A DNA stretch of 64,000 bases from Oscillospiraceae bacterium (GCA_902782235.1 CACZML010000001.1:1-64000); one strand, 5' to 3'; shown: positions 26,230 to 34,717, counted from the first letter of the stretch. Numbers and translations: made by a program. The notes: generated from the letters alone by a model not told the origin.

Positions 26230-26247
26230 GTTATATCGCGATATAAC
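26230..26247. promoter_or_regulatory. 18-bp perfect palindrome in a divergent promoter region (candidate operator)
   Basis: GTTATATCGCGATATAAC reads the same on both strands. It lies 26 bases before the start of the DUF4870-type gene and next to a minus-strand TATAAT (26210-26205) that would serve the methyltransferase gene. A dimeric repressor could control both. No regulator gene is adjacent. Confidence 0.6.
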
Positions 26248-26273
26248 GCTTTTCAAGTAAAGGAGCATTTACT

Positions 26274-26597
26274 ATGGCAGACAATCAGACACAGGTCAAC
26301 ACTTCAGAGCAGCTTCCCTCCAACGCTAAGTTGTTCTCAATCCTCGCTTACATCTCAGTTCTCTGGCTCTTGGGCCTCTTGATCACACCTGAGAAGACAT
26401 CACCTTTCGTAAAGAACCATGTTAACAACGGTATCGTTCTTTGCATCACAGGCGCTATCCTCGCTTGCATTCCTTTCATCGGCTGGATTGCAGAGATCGC
26501 TGTTGTTATCTTCATGGTAATGGGTATCATCGCTGCAGCTAAGACTCAGTACTACACACTTCCTCTCTTCCTCGGAAACTTCAAGATCGTTAAGTAA
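26274..26597 (+). CDS. Small DUF4870-like membrane protein
   Basis: 107 residues with three hydrophobic segments: LFSILAYISVLWLLGLLI, ITGAILACIPFIGWIAEIAVVIFMVMGIIAA and a short C-terminal one. The motif FVKNHVNNGIVLCI resembles the (F)xxxHxxQ stretch of DUF4870 proteins, whose function is not known. Codon choice is that of a strongly expressed gene, unlike its right-hand neighbour. AAAGGAG precedes the ATG, and a terminator follows. It stands alone behind the palindrome. Confidence 0.75.
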   Translation: MADNQTQVNTSEQLPSNAKLFSILAYISVLWLLGLLITPEKTSPFVKNHVNNGIVLCITGAILACIPFIGWIAEIAVVIFMVMGIIAAAKTQYYTLPLFLGNFKIVK

Positions 26598-26623
26598 TAC
26601 TGAGATTTTTAAGTAAATAAGCG

Positions 26624-26655
26624 GACCCGCATCACATGGTGCGGGTCTTTTATTT
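26624..26655 (+). terminator. Terminator after the DUF4870-like gene
   Basis: GACCCGCA and TGCGGGTC pair around an 8-base loop, followed by TTTTATTT. Confidence 0.85.
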
Positions 26656-26682
26656 GCAGATAATCTTCAAAACATATATAAT
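26654..26682 (+). promoter_or_regulatory. tRNA-Pro promoter
   Basis: TTGCAG (26654-26659), a 17-base spacer and TATAAT (26677-26682), 15 bases before the tRNA. It directly follows the preceding terminator. Confidence 0.6.
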
Positions 26683-26697
26683 TACCGCCGTAGACAA

Positions 26698-26773
26698 CGA
26701 GGTGTAGCGCAGTTGGTAGCGTACGTGCTTTGGGAGCATGGGGTCGCAAGTTCGAGTCTTGTCACCTCGACCA
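26698..26773 (+). tRNA. tRNA-Pro (anticodon TGG)
   Basis: 76 nt with encoded CCA. The acceptor stem CGAGGTG pairs with CACCTCG, followed by A and CCA. The D arm GCGC...GCGT, the anticodon arm CGTGC-TTTGGGA-GCATG with TGG at positions 34-36, and a TTCGAGT T loop are all visible. The UGG anticodon reads all proline codons by wobble in many bacteria. Confidence 0.95.
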
Positions 26774-26806
26774 TAATCAGCTCTGAAATTTCATAGGGGG
26801 AAACTT

Positions 26807-28267
26807 ATGGAATCCGCTAAACAAAAAGAGCATCTGATAAGATTTATGACAGTCTTTATGGCTGTCATACTTTTTATCAGCATAATTCCGGTTCTCATCT
26901 CATCTTTTTACTGTCATCCGTATGCTGATGATTTCCATTACGCAAGAAGCGTTTATCAGGCAGTGAATAGCGGCCAGGGCCCGCTTGGAGTCCTATCTGC
27001 CTGTTTCCATGAAGTCGGCAATACATATATGACATGGCAGGGTTCTTATTCCGCTGTTTTTATCTTCTGTCTGCAGCCGGCAGCATTTTCAGACAATCTT
27101 TACTTTATTACGACATTCGTGATGCTGGCAGCACTTATTTTTTCGACAGTGTTTTTTATTTATACAGTTTTTAAAGAGTTTAAGTTCGATAAAAAGCTTG
27201 GCCTCATCACATCCTTCATTATCCTGTTTTTGTCTGTCCAGTTTGTTTACAGCAAATTCCAGGCATTCTTCTGGTGGAACGGATGCTCTTATTACACGCT
27301 TTTTTATGCTTTCTCACTGCTGCTTTTTTCTTTTCTGATAAAGATGTATTTTGCATCAGGAAAAAGAAAGACCGCATTTTTCATCGCTTCACTTCTGCTT
27401 GCTGCCATAACCGGCGGCGGCAATTACTCAACTGCGCTTTCTGCTACAGTTATTCTTTTTACTTTGTCTTGTTTTATCTTTTCGAGAAATAAAAAACAGT
27501 TGCCTTATTACCTTGTTGTCTCCGGTGTATTGGCTGCAGGACTCATAATAAGCATGATCGCTCCCGGTAACAGCGTGCGTGCTGCAAGTTCAAATATGCA
27601 GTCACCTGTAGATGCAGTCATTGGCTCTATAGTCTATTCGATCATACTGATCGCCAGATGGACTGATCTGGCCCAGATCGCCGGCTTCATAATCATCGGT
27701 GCGATAGCAGTTATGGTAACAAAAGGATCACGCTTTCAGTTCAGGTATCCTTTGCTGATCATGCTGTTGACGTTTCTGTTATTTGCCACACAGCTTACGC
27801 CTCCCCTTTATGCTATAGGATATCCCGGTGCCGGCAGACAGATAAACATCTATTACTATTCTTATTATCTGCTCGTGTCGTTTAATATTTTCTATACAGC
27901 CGGATGGATCAACCGTAAAAAGCTTATAGAGATAAAGAAGGAACAACTAAAGCCGGCTTATATCATATCCGCTCTTGTATTGATACTTTGCCTGTTTGCC
28001 GGAGGCTGCATTAAATATGGTGCGGAGAACCTGACTTTTATTGATACTACATCCGCTCTATCCAGCGGCACAGCCAGGATATACAGTGAGGATTATATGG
28101 AACGCATAAGCGAACTCAAAAACGGACAGACCTCAATTTCAGAATTGGATACTGTCCCGGATTTCTTAACGCGTTTCGACATTTCGAAAAATCCGGAATA
28201 CTGGGTAAATCAGGACATGGCTGCTTATTACGGCCTTGAAGAGATCACGGCAAAACCCGCTGACTGA
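26807..28267 (+). CDS. Multi-pass membrane protein, DUF6056-like
   Basis: 486 residues with about ten hydrophobic segments and a C-terminal soluble tail. The segment CHPYADDFHYARSVYQAVNSGQGP after the first helix, with an acidic pair, resembles the outer loop of DUF6056 and other GT-C-fold membrane glycosyltransferases. No assigned reaction. The gene follows tRNA-Pro by 33 bases, is richer in T and A than its neighbours (many TTT, ATA and AAA codons), and stands alone, so it may have been acquired at the tRNA. It is convergent with hemZ with only 4 bases between the stops. Confidence 0.7.
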   Translation: MESAKQKEHLIRFMTVFMAVILFISIIPVLISSFYCHPYADDFHYARSVYQAVNSGQGPLGVLSACFHEVGNTYMTWQGSYSAVFIFCLQPAAFSDNLYFITTFVMLAALIFSTVFFIYTVFKEFKFDKKLGLITSFIILFLSVQFVYSKFQAFFWWNGCSYYTLFYAFSLLLFSFLIKMYFASGKRKTAFFIASLLLAAITGGGNYSTALSATVILFTLSCFIFSRNKKQLPYYLVVSGVLAAGLIISMIAPGNSVRAASSNMQSPVDAVIGSIVYSIILIARWTDLAQIAGFIIIGAIAVMVTKGSRFQFRYPLLIMLLTFLLFATQLTPPLYAIGYPGAGRQINIYYYSYYLLVSFNIFYTAGWINRKKLIEIKKEQLKPAYIISALVLILCLFAGGCIKYGAENLTFIDTTSALSSGTARIYSEDYMERISELKNGQTSISELDTVPDFLTRFDISKNPEYWVNQDMAAYYGLEEITAKPAD

Positions 28268-28271
28268 TCTT

Positions 28272-29687
28272 TCACATTCCGAAAAAGGCGATCTTCTTTT
28301 CCGCCATTTCATCTACTCTTTCGATATATGTAAGAGCATCCTTTATGGTCGGACATCTCTCGACCCTGTGCTTATAGAGCTCGCCTTCCTGGGCAAAGCA
28401 TCTCTTGCTCATTCCGCCTGCACCGAAAGATAATACATCCCTGCAGTCGCTCATCATGGCAACATTATAAAGGCTTCCTGTGTCGCCTTTTGCAAAGCCC
28501 GTATTCTCCAGGCCGTGGCCTGTATCCTTCTGGCGGTACATATAATACGGATGATATCCTGCCTCCATGAGGAGCCTGTAGCTTTCTGCCACGCACTCAT
28601 CCAAAGTGTCACGGGTCTTTTCCTTATCCATAACGGTGTCGCGGCTCATGGCAGCCCTTCTCTTCTTGTAGAGCGTATGTATGGTTATATTCGCAGGAGC
28701 AAGTTTTATCAGGCTCTTTGTCGACTCCACATGCTCTTCTGCATTCTCATAAGGAAGTCCTGCGATAAGATCCATGTTGATCAGGTCAAAGCCCATTTCG
28801 CATGCTTTGCTGTATACACGGACAGTATCTTCAGCAGTATGCTTTCTACCAAGCCTTAAGAGCGTCTCAGTTCTCATGGTCTGCGGATTTATGCATATCC
28901 TGGTAATGCCGTGTTCTCTCATCGCTTCGAGCTTGCCGTCCGTAATCGTATCCGGTCTTCCGGCTTCAACTGTAACTTCCGCATCAGAAGAGATCTTCAG
29001 ATTTGAATAGATGCAGTCAAGGAGTGACGCAAATTCCCGCTCTTCAAAAACCGTCGGCGTACCGCCTCCGACATAAAGAGACGCAACCGGGCGGTTGATC
29101 CTTTTCGCGATCAGCTCGATCTCACGCTCAAGAGCTTTTCCGTAATTTACGAGCCTGTCCATATGACACGAGATATCGGAAGATACAAATGAACAATACT
29201 CACACCTTGACGGACAGAACGGAATGCCGACATAGATATTAAGACTGTCTTCAGGAACCTTGGACAGGATCCTCTGCTCTTCCCTGGATGTCTCGAAAGC
29301 AAGCGCTGCCTTATCCGGCCTTACGAAGTATTTGTCCTCAAGATCTTTCGCGCTCTCTTCCTCGCATGCAACCAGTGTCGGTCTTATTCCGGTAAGGCAT
29401 CCCCACGGCATATCCTTCTTCGTGATACCGGATAAAGCCATATAAAGTGATCTTTTGATCTCTCTTCCGGGCTCTAAAAGTGCGCCTTTGAATTCGTACT
29501 CTTTACCATCGAAATATGTGATCGATCTTCCGTCAGGAAGAAGCTCATTTATGAGTGTAATGTCAGGTCCTTCAGGGGCAATGACTTTGCCTTCGTCCTT
29601 CAGTTCTTCGGGCACTCCCGCGAACATCCTGACGACATCTGATACGCCATAGTATTTGTCGTGACCTTTAAGTATTACTTCCAGCAT
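28272..29687 (-). CDS. hemZ: HemZ-type radical SAM coproporphyrinogen dehydrogenase-like protein
   Basis: 471 residues. A variable N-terminal domain of about 145 residues is followed by a radical SAM core with the cluster cysteines in IPFCPSRCEYCSFVS (Cys158, Cys162, Cys165), SLYVGGGTPTVFE and TVEAGRPDTI, characteristic of the HemN/HemZ group. HemZ members are annotated as oxygen-independent coproporphyrinogen III dehydrogenases; no other heme gene is in the window, so the true substrate may differ. It is the last gene of an operon with coaW, the DUF1624 and the DUF3810 genes; its start overlaps the stop of the DUF3810 gene. Confidence 0.88.
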   Translation of the reverse strand: MLEVILKGHDKYYGVSDVVRMFAGVPEELKDEGKVIAPEGPDITLINELLPDGRSITYFDGKEYEFKGALLEPGREIKRSLYMALSGITKKDMPWGCLTGIRPTLVACEEESAKDLEDKYFVRPDKAALAFETSREEQRILSKVPEDSLNIYVGIPFCPSRCEYCSFVSSDISCHMDRLVNYGKALEREIELIAKRINRPVASLYVGGGTPTVFEEREFASLLDCIYSNLKISSDAEVTVEAGRPDTITDGKLEAMREHGITRICINPQTMRTETLLRLGRKHTAEDTVRVYSKACEMGFDLINMDLIAGLPYENAEEHVESTKSLIKLAPANITIHTLYKKRRAAMSRDTVMDKEKTRDTLDECVAESYRLLMEAGYHPYYMYRQKDTGHGLENTGFAKGDTGSLYNVAMMSDCRDVLSFGAGGMSKRCFAQEGELYKHRVERCPTIKDALTYIERVDEMAEKKIAFFGM

Positions 29688-30868
29688 TATTTACCTGCGA
29701 TATGAGTAAGATAGAACCTGACATAGATGCTGTCAGGTACGGTATAAGTTACCACGCCTTCTTCACCATTGGATTTTAAGAATGCATCATTAACCCTGTC
29801 ACTGGTCTCTTCTATATCAACACCGGACCAGTTGTGAATGCGCTCGATCTCGTCTTCGATGCTCCACCAGTATATGCTGTATGCATCAAGATCCCTAAAT
29901 ACGGCATCCATCTCTGATGTGTAGATATACTGCGGGCAGACCTGGCCTGTCCCGTCAGCAATCTCTTCAGTCATGTAGTAGAGATCAAAGAATATTCTCT
30001 GGAAACCGCAATACCTGAAATCTGCTCTGGCTGATGAACAGCATGCCAGAGTGGCCAGAAGATTGCAGTCGGTCTCGCTCGCATATCCTTTTGCATGACA
30101 CAGTTCATGGCAGACGGTCGCCGGGAACTCTGTGACATTCATATCATCGGTATTGATGTTGGCCTCTCCCAGGAACATGTCATACATTCCGACAATACCT
30201 GTGTAGCTCCAGTAATGACTCAGCGATACGGGCTTTGCCCTTACATAATTCCTGCTTAAAGGAATGCCGTATTCATCACTGAAGCTGTCTAAAAGACTGC
30301 ATGCGTAGAGCGCAGTATTTTCGAAGCTGCTCTGCATATGTGCAACGCCGTTGAAATCTTCACCAAGATGGCTCCTGGCTTCTATCATGCCAAGATAAGC
30401 CCATTTAAGAGCAGCACAGTAATCCTCATAGGTGAGCTCTGCCTTGTCCGTGAGCTTCAGTTCCTTCTCTATGTCATCACGTCTGTAATTGATCCCGTGC
30501 ATAGCCTGGAAGATAACTGATCCGATTATGAGGATTATCATTAGATTTCTATATGACATGTAAAGATATGCGGCCGTTCCTTTGGTCATCATTTTCTTTA
30601 TAAGGATCACGAGCCAGCTTACAAGACATACAGCCAGCAAAGGAAAGCCGCACACGACTATTCCCTCAGTCAGTGAGTTGTGGAAAAGCATGTTAATACA
30701 CCCGGCAGGCATTGAGACATACGGGAACACCTTTGAACTGTAAAAGTTTGCAAAGCCTGACGGAATGAAGCTGTTAAAAGCAGATGCAAAAACAAACAGT
30801 GCTGTCAGAATTATGAGCAGTACTATCTTTAGTATTATCCTTCTCTTTTTCTTCCGCTTTATCTTCAT
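29687..30868 (-). CDS. DUF3810 membrane-bound zinc metallopeptidase-like protein
   Basis: 393 residues with three N-terminal membrane helices (about 11-30, 70-92, 108-122) and an outer catalytic-looking domain. HELCHAKGYASE (His254, Glu255, His258, downstream Glu265) matches a gluzincin-type zinc site, as in DUF3810 proteins. The substrate is unknown; a role in envelope protein turnover is a fair guess. The ATG overlaps the stop of the DUF1624 gene by 4 bases. Confidence 0.85.
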   Translation of the reverse strand: MKIKRKKKRRIILKIVLLIILTALFVFASAFNSFIPSGFANFYSSKVFPYVSMPAGCINMLFHNSLTEGIVVCGFPLLAVCLVSWLVILIKKMMTKGTAAYLYMSYRNLMIILIIGSVIFQAMHGINYRRDDIEKELKLTDKAELTYEDYCAALKWAYLGMIEARSHLGEDFNGVAHMQSSFENTALYACSLLDSFSDEYGIPLSRNYVRAKPVSLSHYWSYTGIVGMYDMFLGEANINTDDMNVTEFPATVCHELCHAKGYASETDCNLLATLACCSSARADFRYCGFQRIFFDLYYMTEEIADGTGQVCPQYIYTSEMDAVFRDLDAYSIYWWSIEDEIERIHNWSGVDIEETSDRVNDAFLKSNGEEGVVTYTVPDSIYVRFYLTHIAGK

Positions 30869-31650
30869 TGTGCCTGACGTATTAACCAGAAGATAACAAA
30901 CAGGATTCCGTAGATTACCGGCTGATGAGAAAGATAGATTATAAGTGAATGTCTGCCGATAAACTCCACAGGTCTTGAAATAGCACTCATTACTTTGCCT
31001 TTGCCGGCAAAGAGTGTCTTCTTATCCTTATAGCATGTCCTTCCTACAACGCAGCCGATCAGGAATACACCAAGCCACGGGAACAGGGGCATATAGTCAG
31101 CCATATAAGGTGCGCCTTCAATATCGAAACCGATCGGGATAAAGAGCAGGTTATCCGTAGAGTAGTTCATATAGCCGATATCGCATCCGCAGATAACGAT
31201 ATAGAGACCTATAAGTCCCATAACAAGATTAACGATCATCGGATTGACGCCGGTCTTGGATTCAATGAACTGTATAAGCGCATAGAGGAATATTCCGCAG
31301 GTAAGGACAGCCAGAACATTAAATATGATCAGACACTCGATGCCTGTAACCTTATAAATGATAAGTGTTCCTATATCAAGCGCGAGCGTCGCAGCCAGGA
31401 TCTTCAATCCTCTTTTAACGTTGCTTCTCGAAAATGTGCTGCATATTCCTGATACTCCTACGAAAAGAACAACGATCACAGGATGAACAAATGACCAGAA
31501 CCAGTTTGCCTCAAGATAAGAAAAAACAGGAACACAAAATTCATATCTGAAATCCCATGACATATGCATGAAGAGCATCATTATAAGAGCGATTCCTCTT
31601 AAGAAATCGAGCTCCCAGGCACGGTCTTTTGCTAATCTCTTTCCGCCCAC
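30865..31650 (-). CDS. DUF1624 / heparan-alpha-glucosaminide N-acetyltransferase-like membrane protein
   Basis: 261 residues with about seven membrane helices. The N-terminal RAWELDFLRGIALIMMLFMHMSWD is the typical first helix of DUF1624/YeiB-related acyltransferases, with the conserved Asp and His; the end SLIIYLSHQPVIYGILFV is also typical. These proteins are thought to pass acyl groups across the membrane onto sugars. The start is GTG at 31650 with AGG 7 bases upstream, overlapping the region right after the coaW stop. It is part of the coaW-hemZ operon. Confidence 0.85.
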   Translation of the reverse strand: MGGKRLAKDRAWELDFLRGIALIMMLFMHMSWDFRYEFCVPVFSYLEANWFWSFVHPVIVVLFVGVSGICSTFSRSNVKRGLKILAATLALDIGTLIIYKVTGIECLIIFNVLAVLTCGIFLYALIQFIESKTGVNPMIVNLVMGLIGLYIVICGCDIGYMNYSTDNLLFIPIGFDIEGAPYMADYMPLFPWLGVFLIGCVVGRTCYKDKKTLFAGKGKVMSAISRPVEFIGRHSLIIYLSHQPVIYGILFVIFWLIRQAQ

Positions 31651-31652
31651 TA

Positions 31653-32474
31653 TTAAGCCTGCCCTTCTGCAAGACAGCTGCCCAGAGCTGTAGCGAAAAC
31701 CGCGTCTTCAGGAACGATCATGTTTACGCCGTAAAGATCTTCAAACGGGATCAGGTATTTCTGGCACTCCTTAAGACCAGTCAGCTGGCCGGTAAATACG
31801 ATATCCTTAATGCCGCACTGCCTTGATGCCATAACTGCAACAGTACCGATAGACTGATATACAAGATTGAATACTCCTGCCATCTTATCTTCTCTGGAAA
31901 GATCATCGGCAGCTTTACCGAAATTGGATGCCGTAACATTCATCGGAAGTCCTGTAACTCCATCCTTGGTAATATCACCGATCGTAAGATCGCACTTCAG
32001 GACATCACCTTCAGTAGCCATGTCTGAAAGCTTTATGGCGTCACTTGTGCCTGCAACGGCAAGACCCAGACCTACAAGGGTTCCTCCGCCGACACCTGAA
32101 CCGATAATGTGTCTTACTCCCTCTTTACGTGCTTCGAGATAAGCAGTACCCGTTCCCATGCTGACTACAACAGCATGATCAAGTCCTGAAAGATAAAGAC
32201 CGCCAAGACCCGTAGCCTTGAATTCCTCAACAGCTACTGTCTTGATCCCGAGAATAGGGCCAGCCGGGAATCCGGATCCTACACCCGTTATATTGATCTG
32301 TTCGATATCACTTATCGAAAGTGAATTGTCATTGATAAGTTTTCCAACTGCTCCAAAAGCAGATGTGACCGGATCTGCGGCTCTGACTATATCCCTGGCA
32401 ATGATCTTGCCTTCCTTCATTCCGACGATCTTTGTCGTACTGCCGCCAATATCCAATCCGACCTTGATTTTCAT
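31653..32474 (-). CDS. coaW: Type II pantothenate kinase
   Basis: 273-residue ASKHA-fold kinase that phosphorylates pantothenate in the first step of coenzyme A synthesis. The phosphate-binding loop GLDIGGSTTKIVGM is at the N-terminus. VVSMGTGTAYLEA and GSGVGGGTLVGLGLAVAGTS are family signatures, and the length is close to that of staphylococcal CoaW. It is the first gene of an operon with DUF1624, DUF3810 and hemZ, transcribed from a clear promoter directly behind the pilus-operon terminator. Confidence 0.9.
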   Translation of the reverse strand: MKIKVGLDIGGSTTKIVGMKEGKIIARDIVRAADPVTSAFGAVGKLINDNSLSISDIEQINITGVGSGFPAGPILGIKTVAVEEFKATGLGGLYLSGLDHAVVVSMGTGTAYLEARKEGVRHIIGSGVGGGTLVGLGLAVAGTSDAIKLSDMATEGDVLKCDLTIGDITKDGVTGLPMNVTASNFGKAADDLSREDKMAGVFNLVYQSIGTVAVMASRQCGIKDIVFTGQLTGLKECQKYLIPFEDLYGVNMIVPEDAVFATALGSCLAEGQA

Positions 32475-32523
32475 AGATCCTGTCTTCCTTATTTTTTTAG
32501 TAATTCTATCAAATTAGAGCATA

Positions 32524-32552
32524 ATTATAAACCTTGCAGGGAAACGCAGTAA
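32524..32552 (-). promoter_or_regulatory. coaW operon promoter
   Basis: On the minus strand TTACTG (32552-32547), a 17-base spacer, TATAAT (32529-32524), 50 bases before the coaW ATG. Confidence 0.65.
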
Positions 32553-32555
32553 GAC

Positions 32556-32592
32556 AATAAAAAAGGCTCTGCAGAAAAAACTGCAGAGCCTT
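32556..32592 (-). terminator. Terminator of the pilus operon
   Basis: A 12-bp perfect stem, AAGGCTCTGCAG - TTTTTT loop - CTGCAGAGCCTT on the minus strand, followed by TTTTTTAT. It closes the minor prepilin genes. Confidence 0.9.
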
Positions 32593-32611
32593 AATTATTT
32601 ATCTTAAGTAA

Positions 32612-33358
32612 TTAACCCCAGAGGTAATTGATTCTTGAATAATAAGTAATCGTAGGATGTGAGGAAGTACCTTCAAGATCAGATTTGATCGAATCCAATG
32701 CCTTCTGGTTAAGAACACCCTGAGGATCCTTGCAGAAATCTGTCATCGTTGCCTCTGTCATAGGGGAAGATGATGTGTCTACAGAAATCTTTCTGTTTGC
32801 AGCTTCCGCTCCAGCGAGCTTTGCTCTCTCGTAGAAACGAGGTACCCAGAAGCTTCCATCATATCTGTAGATATAATCTGTTCTTGCGTAATTATCCTTG
32901 ATGTAGATACGGTACTTAACAAGAACTGAATTGAATGTCTCTTCTGCTCCTGATGCAGCCTTCTCTTCTACTGCGTAGAACATGATTACTGACCACTTGG
33001 AAGGTGTGGAGCTGTTACCGATGAACTTAGGTGTAAATACATTAGTTGCAGCTGCACTGGGCTTCTTTACCTTAAGTAAAGGTGCACCGCTAATGCCCTT
33101 GGGATTATCGATATACCATGACCATGTCTTACCCTTAGAGCCGGCACCCTGTGTGCAGTCAAGGAATGAATTCTCGAAAGCCTTAGCATATAACAACGCA
33201 TAGTCAGCAGAGTCATCAATGTTATATGTAGTAACGAATGAATTAGAAATCGAAACACATACTCCGCCGATTACACCGCCTATCATGCAGATGATAGCAA
33301 GTGACAAAAGCATTTCGACTAAGGTAAAACCTTTTCTGTTCTTAATTGTCTTCTTCAT
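32612..33358 (-). CDS. Minor prepilin (type IV pilus)
   Basis: 248 residues. The type III prepilin leader ends KNRKG and is followed by FTLVEMLLSLAIICMIGGVIGG, so the mature protein starts with Phe and has the conserved Glu5. After the N-terminal helix there is a globular domain of about 200 residues with no recognised fold. It is probably a minor or tip pilin, being the last gene of the operon and following another minor prepilin by 19 bases. A prepilin peptidase encoded elsewhere must process it. Confidence 0.85.
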   Translation of the reverse strand: MKKTIKNRKGFTLVEMLLSLAIICMIGGVIGGVCVSISNSFVTTYNIDDSADYALLYAKAFENSFLDCTQGAGSKGKTWSWYIDNPKGISGAPLLKVKKPSAAATNVFTPKFIGNSSTPSKWSVIMFYAVEEKAASGAEETFNSVLVKYRIYIKDNYARTDYIYRYDGSFWVPRFYERAKLAGAEAANRKISVDTSSSPMTEATMTDFCKDPQGVLNQKALDSIKSDLEGTSSHPTITYYSRINYLWG

Positions 33359-33377
33359 TGCTTTTCACCCCGCTCAC

Positions 33378-34067
33378 TTACTGACCAGAAGGTTTTGTGC
33401 CGCCGCCGAATGTTCTGTGGGCACCGCCAACCTGTCCGATAATATCGCTTGCGCCTAAGCCGCTAAGATCATAGTCATCAGCTACCTGGTATGTAGGAAG
33501 AACTACCCATTCATACTTAGGATTGCCGTTTGAATCTGTGGAAGTATAGTCTACTCTGATCGCGATCTTATACTTTGATGCATCAGCAGCTGCTCTCCAG
33601 TATTCCGGATAGTAAACGATAGACTTTCTGTTATCTACCAACTCATCAGAAGTACCATAGTGATTGCCGTCCTTAGGTGCATAATCTGCACTCTGGAAAG
33701 GCAGTGTACCAGGAACTGTATTATCCAATGTATATTCGGATACAACTTCAACGTAGAGGGGCTCGAGCTTGTAACTTGCGGGACAAACAAAAGTTAATTC
33801 CTTTGTGGATACACCGGTTCCGAGCTTCTGCTGACGGCTTGTCGTACCACGGTTAGGTAAAGAGTTATGCTCTGCAACTCGGCTCATACATGCTGCATAG
33901 TTATTAGCGCCTGACTTACTGTAAACTGAAGTCTGATATGAATAACCCATTGTAGCGATGAAACCATTTATAAGCATTGTTGAAATAACAACGAGAATAA
34001 ACGTAGCTAAAAGGGTCTCAACGAGGGTAAAACCCTTGCGATTAGTTTGTTTAACAACGCGTTTCAT
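33378..34067 (-). CDS. Minor prepilin (type IV pilus)
   Basis: 229 residues from the ATG at 34067, chosen because GAGGTG lies 8-9 bases before it and the leader then reads MKRVVKQTNRKG. Cleavage before FTLVETLLATFILVVISTML gives a mature protein with Glu5. The globular part of about 190 residues has an N-terminal PilV/PulI-like look (GYSYQTSVYSKSGANNYAACMSR) but no family can be proven. It is in an operon with the short prepilin upstream and the last minor prepilin downstream. Confidence 0.85.
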   Translation of the reverse strand: MKRVVKQTNRKGFTLVETLLATFILVVISTMLINGFIATMGYSYQTSVYSKSGANNYAACMSRVAEHNSLPNRGTTSRQQKLGTGVSTKELTFVCPASYKLEPLYVEVVSEYTLDNTVPGTLPFQSADYAPKDGNHYGTSDELVDNRKSIVYYPEYWRAAADASKYKIAIRVDYTSTDSNGNPKYEWVVLPTYQVADDYDLSGLGASDIIGQVGGAHRTFGGGTKPSGQ

Positions 34068-34085
34068 ATTTATGCACCTCAATAA

Positions 34086-34316
34086 TTAATTAGCAAATGA
34101 GTATGCGGCAAGTGTATTCTCACCACTATGGATCTGAGCACTGAGTGACTGGGAGGAAGCTACAACTGCATCGTTTGATTTGTTCGCCGTTCTGATCAGA
34201 CCGGCAACGCCAGCACCAACGACACCTGCAAGTATTACTATAATAGCAACAACGATTAATATCTCTAAAAGTGAGAAGCCACCCTTGGATACGTGTCTTT
34301 TATCTACTCTGCGCAT
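34086..34316 (-). CDS. Very short prepilin with almost no head domain
   Basis: 76 residues from the ATG at 34316 (GGAGGGG lies 3 bases upstream; an upstream in-frame TTG is not used). The leader MRRVDKRHVSKGG is followed by FSLLEILIVVAIIVILAGVV with Glu5. The mature protein is about 63 residues, little more than the N-terminal helix plus a 30-residue tail rich in Ser, Ala and Asn. Own promoter (TTGAAA, 16 bp, TATAAT). It is the first gene of the minor prepilin operon, immediately downstream of the major prepilin terminator. Confidence 0.85.
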   Translation of the reverse strand: MRRVDKRHVSKGGFSLLEILIVVAIIVILAGVVGAGVAGLIRTANKSNDAVVASSQSLSAQIHSGENTLAAYSFAN

Positions 34317-34361
34317 AAACCCCTCCAAATATAGAGTTTAATCTAATTCTTCCTTATTTGT

Positions 34362-34389
34362 ATTATACTGACTTCCGTGCAAATTTCAA
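34362..34389 (-). promoter_or_regulatory. Minor prepilin operon promoter
   Basis: On the minus strand TTGAAA (34389-34384), a 16-base spacer, TATAAT (34367-34362), 45 bases before the ATG. Confidence 0.7.
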
Positions 34390-34435
34390 CTGGAAAGTTA
34401 ATAATTTGTTAAAATTTTTCATAATTCATTAACAA

Positions 34436-34473
34436 ATACAAAAAATAGCGGAGAACCGAAGTTCTCCGCTATT
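34436..34473 (-). terminator. Terminator after the major prepilin
   Basis: A 13-bp perfect stem, AATAGCGGAGAAC - TTCG-type loop - GTTCTCCGCTATT on the minus strand, followed by a run of T. It separates the major prepilin transcript from the minor prepilin promoter. Confidence 0.9.
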
Positions 34474-34513
34474 ATTATTGCTTTTTAATCAGCAATCAGT
34501 TCTAGTTTGGTTA

Positions 34514-34717
34514 TTAGCCGAGAACTGCTTCGATCTCGCTGTTAACTACTTCTACAGAGCTGTTGTGCTCAACTACGGAAGAAGCTGCTGCCTTAGCCTT
34601 GTTGAGGTAAGCACCGATACCAAGAACGAGAACTGCTGCAAGGATAACGATGATAGCAATAACGAGTACCATTTCTACGAGGGTGAAACCCTTCTTTGAC
34701 TTCTGAATCTTCTTCAT
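34514..34717 (-). CDS. pilA: Short major prepilin candidate (headless PilA)
   Basis: 67 residues. The leader MKKIQKSKKG is followed by FTLVEMVLVIAIIVILAAVL with Glu5, giving a mature pilin of only 57 residues: the conserved N-terminal helix, then a short helical tail ending SEIEAVLG. It is shorter than the usual pilin of 130-170 residues and has no cysteines. The only aromatic residues in the mature form are Phe1 and Tyr27. A near-perfect promoter, an AGGAGG ribosome site and a strong terminator frame the gene alone, as expected for the abundant subunit. The assignment as major pilin is inference from these signals. Confidence 0.87.
   Translation of the reverse strand: MKKIQKSKKGFTLVEMVLVIAIIVILAAVLVLGIGAYLNKAKAAASSVVEHNSSVEVVNSEIEAVLG

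Noticed and set aside
26698-28267. Genomic island or prophage at tRNA-Pro
   Set aside because: No integrase, no duplicated tRNA end and no phage genes nearby.
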